Source: Fischerella muscicola SAG 1427-1 = PCC 73103
GTDB lineage: Bacteria; Cyanobacteriota; Cyanobacteriia; Cyanobacteriales; Nostocaceae
Assembly (NCBI RefSeq): GCF_000317245.1
Contig: NZ_AJLJ01000366.1
Location: 1-64,000 of the forward strand
Direction of reading: 5' to 3'
Length of the DNA: 64,000 nt
Shown piece by piece: positions 60,836 through 64,000 of this stretch. Both the position numbers and the translations under genes were made by a program. Positions within the stretch are counted from its first letter, which is position 1, and every line of letters begins with the position of its first letter. The notes under the pieces are model-generated. The model was not told the origin of the DNA and did no database searches. It saw only the letters and a list, made by a program, of their open reading frames with translations.

Positions 60836-61393
60836 ATGAGTGTTCAAGTAGACTTAATAGCAAATCAAAAGCAAACAGAAGACTCGAATTTTAGTCTGTG
60901 GCAACAAATCAAAGAAGACTGGATAGCCCACGGACGTGATTGGACTTTACCTGGGTTTCGTAGTGTTGCTGTTCACCGCTTTGGAGTTTGGCGCAAGAAA
61001 ATTAAACCCAAAATCTTACAACTGCCTTTTAGCATTCTCTACATCATGCTATATCGCAGAATTCGCAATCACTACGGAATTGAACTACTTTACACAGTTA
61101 AACTTGGTCGTCGTGTCGTTATTCACCATCAAGGAACAATCATCATCAACGCCTATGCTGTCATTGGTGATGAATCTCAGATTTGCCAAGGAGTGACATT
61201 AGGAAGCCGTTACGCAGATCGTCCCTATGATGCACCAAGATTAGGTAAAGGAGTTGAAGTTGGAGCTGGTGCAAAAATATTAGGCAAAGTCACCATTGGT
61301 GATTATGCCAAAATCGGTGCCAATGCTGTGGTTCTATGCGACGTCCCACCGGGAGCAACAGCAATTGGTATTCCCGCAAAAATTCTCACCTAA
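60836..61393 (+). CDS. serine acetyltransferase-like hexapeptide acyltransferase
   Basis: 185 residues. A helical N-terminus (QIKEDWIAHGRDWTLPGF) precedes a left-handed beta-helix of hexapeptide repeats (VVIHHQGTIIINAYAVIGD, GVEVGAGAKILGKVTIGDYAKIGANAVV) ending in AIGIPAKIL. This is the EpsC/WcaB-like subgroup of the serine acetyltransferase fold, which in polysaccharide clusters O-acetylates sugars or their precursors. It is 58 bp after the methyltransferase gene, same strand. Confidence 0.85.
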   Translation: MSVQVDLIANQKQTEDSNFSLWQQIKEDWIAHGRDWTLPGFRSVAVHRFGVWRKKIKPKILQLPFSILYIMLYRRIRNHYGIELLYTVKLGRRVVIHHQGTIIINAYAVIGDESQICQGVTLGSRYADRPYDAPRLGKGVEVGAGAKILGKVTIGDYAKIGANAVVLCDVPPGATAIGIPAKILT

Positions 61394-61432
61394 AAAATAC
61401 TCAATCAAAAAATTGATAGAGGTAGCAGTGTC

Positions 61433-62644
61433 ATGTCAATTAGTCAGCTTTTGCTTTTGTCTACCCATATCGTTTTACTAGTCAGTACGTCAATTTTATT
61501 GATCATTTGCTTATTTTTCCTAATTGAGTGTACTGCTGCTCTGTTAGCGATCGCTTCTTCGCATCGCACAGATCAATGGCAAGATACTAAAGTTACAGTC
61601 TTAGTCCCGGCACACAATGAAGAAGTTGTGATTCGTGACACCTTGGAAAAATTGATCTGTGCGTTGAAACCACAAGACCGTTTGATTGTGATTGCCGACA
61701 ATTGTCATGATGCCACAGCCGAGATTGCCCGTAGTGTAGGTGCTACAGTAATTGAACGCCAAGATGCTATCTGCAAAGGTAAAGGATACGCTCTAGACTA
61801 CGGCTTAAGCTTTATTGAGTCTGAACCTCCAGACGTAGTTGTAATTATCGATGCTGATTGTACAGTCTATCCAGACGCGATCGCTCAACTGAGTGAGTGT
61901 GCGATCGCTAACAACCGACCAGTACAAGCTACTTACTTAATGCTTAGACCAAAAAATTCTCACTCATCAAAAGACCTAATCTCTCAATTTTCGATCATCA
62001 TCAAAAACTTAGTTCGTCCCTTGGGAGCATCTGGCTTGGGAATGCCTTGCTTGTTGTATGGTACAGGTATGGCCTTTCCTTGGTCAGTCATTCGCTCAGT
62101 AAATCTAGCCAGTGGTCACATTGTCGAAGACTTAAAACTAGGCTTAGATTTGACCATTGCAGGACACAAAGCATTATTTTGTCCAGAAGCAAAGGTTACT
62201 GGCTATTTACCACAGCAGTTACAAGCAGCCAAAAGTCAAAGAACTCGCTGGGAACACGGTCTTTTACAAACTATGCAGACTTATATTCCCCTGTTGTTGA
62301 AGGAAGCAATCTATCAAAAAAGGCTGGATTTATTAGTAACTGCTCTAGATTTATGCGTACCGCCTTTATCTCTGTTAGTAATCATTTGGTCACTATTGAT
62401 GACACTTTCCTTAATTTTTGGATTACTAGCCGGAGCATGGATACCAGCAATAATTATTATTTTTTCTGGCTTTGCTTTGCTTATTTCTATACTTTTAGCT
62501 TGGAGTAATTTTGCTAATCAAGACTTACATTGGCAGCAATTATTGATGACCCCTTTTTATGTATTTTGGAAACTACCTATTTATTTAAAATTTATATTTT
62601 TACCAGAAAAAATATGGATTCGTACAGAAAGAGACAAATTGTAG
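61433..62644 (+). CDS. family 2 glycosyltransferase, membrane-bound
   Basis: 403 residues. One N-terminal helix (HIVLLVSTSILLIICLFFLI), then a GT-A domain with VTVLVPAHNEEVVIRDTL, the DxD-like VVIIDADCTVYP, HIVEDLKLGLDLT and the QxxRW-like QRTRWEHGLLQ. Two to three C-terminal helices follow. The processive-type motifs resemble cellulose/hyaluronan synthase-like GT2 enzymes. GAGGTAGCAG lies upstream of the ATG. It probably adds a sugar to the lipid-linked unit. Confidence 0.88.
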   Translation: MSISQLLLLSTHIVLLVSTSILLIICLFFLIECTAALLAIASSHRTDQWQDTKVTVLVPAHNEEVVIRDTLEKLICALKPQDRLIVIADNCHDATAEIARSVGATVIERQDAICKGKGYALDYGLSFIESEPPDVVVIIDADCTVYPDAIAQLSECAIANNRPVQATYLMLRPKNSHSSKDLISQFSIIIKNLVRPLGASGLGMPCLLYGTGMAFPWSVIRSVNLASGHIVEDLKLGLDLTIAGHKALFCPEAKVTGYLPQQLQAAKSQRTRWEHGLLQTMQTYIPLLLKEAIYQKRLDLLVTALDLCVPPLSLLVIIWSLLMTLSLIFGLLAGAWIPAIIIIFSGFALLISILLAWSNFANQDLHWQQLLMTPFYVFWKLPIYLKFIFLPEKIWIRTERDKL

Positions 62645-62678
62645 TAATTAATTTGAAAAAACTTTCTAACTATAGAAT

Positions 62679-63950
62679 ATGAAGAAAATCAATATAGAAA
62701 AATATCTTAGGTTTGGTGAAAAATTTTTAATTATTTCAGGCTTAAGCTTTTTCTCAGGGATATTTGGAACCCAATCAATGGGTATAGTTCTATCTGAGGG
62801 ATTGATCACGTTCATTAGATTCTCACTTTGGGGAATATTTACCTTTCTAGTTTTTCTCTTTTGGCAGGATGCGATCGCCATCATTAATCGCAACAAAGTA
62901 CTTTTTATATTAATGGCATTAGCTTATTTCTCATTTCTCTGGTCAGACTTTCCAGAATATACATTTCTTAATTCCAGAGATATCTTAATGATGACCAACT
63001 TTGCTTTATATTTTGCTATACGATTTAGTTTGAAAGAGCAAATAAAAATTATTACCTATACTCTATTAATAGGTATGTTTTTAAGCATAGTTTTTGTGTA
63101 TATCTTTCCTGGTATAGGTAGACATTGGGTGGATCATCCAGGAGCTTGGAAAGGAGTATATGGTCATAAAAACTATCTTGGCAGCATGATGGTTTTAAGT
63201 TCATTAGCTTTTTTGTCTTTGGCAAAAGATACCTTGCTGATATATAGAATATCTGGACTTTTTTTGTCATTAGTATTTATGATTTTTTCGACTTCTAGAA
63301 CTTCTCTAGTTATTTCTTTTATACTTATATTAATTATCATGTTCTATAAAAAATTTCGCTGGCGAGGAAAAGTCAGCGTGATTTATATAGATATTTCAAT
63401 TCTATTTTTGGGATGTGTTTCCTTACTAGTTTTTACTTATTGGGTAGAAATAATTACTGGTTTAGGTAGAGATCCAACTATAACAGGACGGACAATTATC
63501 TGGAATATAGCATTGACTCGATTAATGGAGAGACCATTCTTAGGTTATGGACGTGGTGCATTTTGGGCGCCTAAAAGTAATTACGCAATTGAAGCAAGTC
63601 AAGCAATTGGTACTGGCTGGGTTCCACCTCATGGTCATAACGGCTTTATTGATACGGCACTTGATGTTGGTTTAATTGGTTTAGCACTAGTTTTATTTTG
63701 TTATTTTATGACTTTTACGAGAGCTTTAAAGTTAGGATATGCGAGTCAAAAACCAGAAGATATTTGGCCTTTGATATATCTGATTTTTTTGGCTATAAAC
63801 AATGTTACCGAGAGTTGTTTATTGTATTTACCTAATCTTTATTGGGTTTTGTTTATCACCATTTCTTTTACTATTAGTAAAACAAAAACAATCACAAATT
63901 ATAGAGGATATAAAGAACAAAAAGAAAGGAGGTATATAATTTGCAATTAA
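62679..63950 (+). CDS. O-antigen polymerase/ligase (Wzy/WaaL-like)
   Basis: 423 residues with about ten to twelve membrane helices. The characteristic periplasmic loop contains GRTIIWNIALTRLMERPFLGYG and PPHGHNGFIDTALDVG, which holds the conserved Arg and His of the O-antigen ligase/polymerase family. It likely polymerises the repeat units in the Wzy-dependent pathway, fitting the Wzc-like protein upstream. Its 3' end overlaps the next gene by ten bases. Confidence 0.85.
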   Translation: MKKINIEKYLRFGEKFLIISGLSFFSGIFGTQSMGIVLSEGLITFIRFSLWGIFTFLVFLFWQDAIAIINRNKVLFILMALAYFSFLWSDFPEYTFLNSRDILMMTNFALYFAIRFSLKEQIKIITYTLLIGMFLSIVFVYIFPGIGRHWVDHPGAWKGVYGHKNYLGSMMVLSSLAFLSLAKDTLLIYRISGLFLSLVFMIFSTSRTSLVISFILILIIMFYKKFRWRGKVSVIYIDISILFLGCVSLLVFTYWVEIITGLGRDPTITGRTIIWNIALTRLMERPFLGYGRGAFWAPKSNYAIEASQAIGTGWVPPHGHNGFIDTALDVGLIGLALVLFCYFMTFTRALKLGYASQKPEDIWPLIYLIFLAINNVTESCLLYLPNLYWVLFITISFTISKTKTITNYRGYKEQKERRYIICN

Positions 63951-64000
63951 TTGGAGTTGTAGTCATTGGACGCAACGAAGGAAAGCGTCTTCAGCAGTGC
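63941..64000 (+). CDS. family 2 glycosyltransferase, N-terminal fragment at window edge
   Basis: 20 codons are visible before the window ends. A TTG start at 63941 has a near-perfect ribosome site (AAGGAGG at 63927-63932 region, about nine bases upstream). The peptide, LIGVVVIGRNEGKRLQQC, is the typical first strand and NEG motif of a GT2 glycosyltransferase. It overlaps the end of the polymerase gene by ten bases, so the two are translationally linked. Confidence 0.75.
   Translation, partial: MQLIGVVVIGRNEGKRLQQC

Noticed and set aside
61936..62508. 153-codon alternative frame in the GT2 gene
   Set aside because: The overlapping +1 frame lacks any family motif; the GT2 frame has DxD and QxxRW-like motifs.
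1..64000. tRNA or rRNA genes
   Set aside because: No T-loop GTTCRA pattern with matching acceptor stems and no rRNA-like conserved blocks were found on reading.

Overview
The window looks like chromosomal DNA of a filamentous, probably heterocyst-forming (Nostocales) cyanobacterium. The signs are abundant GCGATCGC (HIP1-type) octamers, low to moderate GC with AT-rich spacers, and cyanobacterial families: Tab2/Atab2, split orange-carotenoid-protein homologues HCP and CTDH, DUF3318, a plastoquinone-type UbiA, cyanobacterial RND and MacAB pumps. Spacers also carry short tandem and palindromic repeats of the kind common in Nostocales. No rRNA, tRNA, CRISPR array, prophage or intact transposase was recognised.

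Layout. 0-15.5 kb: a PEP-synthase-like protein, Tab2-like protein, alpha-glucan phosphorylase, S-formylglutathione hydrolase, several hypotheticals, a phytase-like esterase, then UDP-xylose synthase and UDP-glucose dehydrogenase. 15.5-26.5 kb: a copper/heavy-metal island. It holds a lipoprotein-response regulator-sensor kinase operon, a copper chaperone, a CopM-like DUF305 protein, a Cys-rich four-helix copper-storage protein, and a CusB-methyltransferase-CusA-like efflux operon. Two distinct sets of regulatory sites tie these genes together: two MerR-type promoters with 20-bp spacers, and four ATGAAAT-type direct repeats with an 11-bp period. 26.5-37.4 kb: an HEAT-like membrane protein, FtsE, a WecG/TagA glycosyltransferase, a NarL-type regulator with an RsbU/RsbW-like partner-switching pair, the CTDH/HCP carotenoid proteins, QueG and a HAD phosphatase. 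37.5-43 kb: a MacA/MacB-type export system whose ATPase is separated from its permease by an Rpn-family nuclease gene lying between two different 21-bp-period tandem arrays. 43.4-52.5 kb: Ser/Thr kinase, site-2 protease, GHL10 glycosidase, Ppx/GppA and UbiA, separated by repeat-rich spacers. 52.5-53.9 kb: a long AT-rich non-coding stretch. 53.9-64 kb: an exopolysaccharide locus with a GH10 xylanase, a second WecG/TagA transferase, an initiating sugar-phosphate transferase, a Wzc-type tyrosine kinase, a methyltransferase, an acyltransferase, GT2, a Wzy-like polymerase and the first 20 codons of another GT2 cut by the window edge.

How parts may work together (inference). UDP-glucose dehydrogenase followed by UDP-glucuronate decarboxylase gives UDP-xylose, a possible substrate for the polysaccharide locus, whose xylanase could edit the product. 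The metal island covers sensing, periplasmic capture, cytosolic storage and delivery, and efflux. Spacers carry several repeat families. One 28-bp palindrome with GAGACGCGAT arms recurs at least four times, twice at the centre of a candidate MITE that ends exactly at a stop codon. Another family is a GATCCCCGACTTCT hairpin, and a third consists of purine-rich/pyrimidine-rich paired arms.
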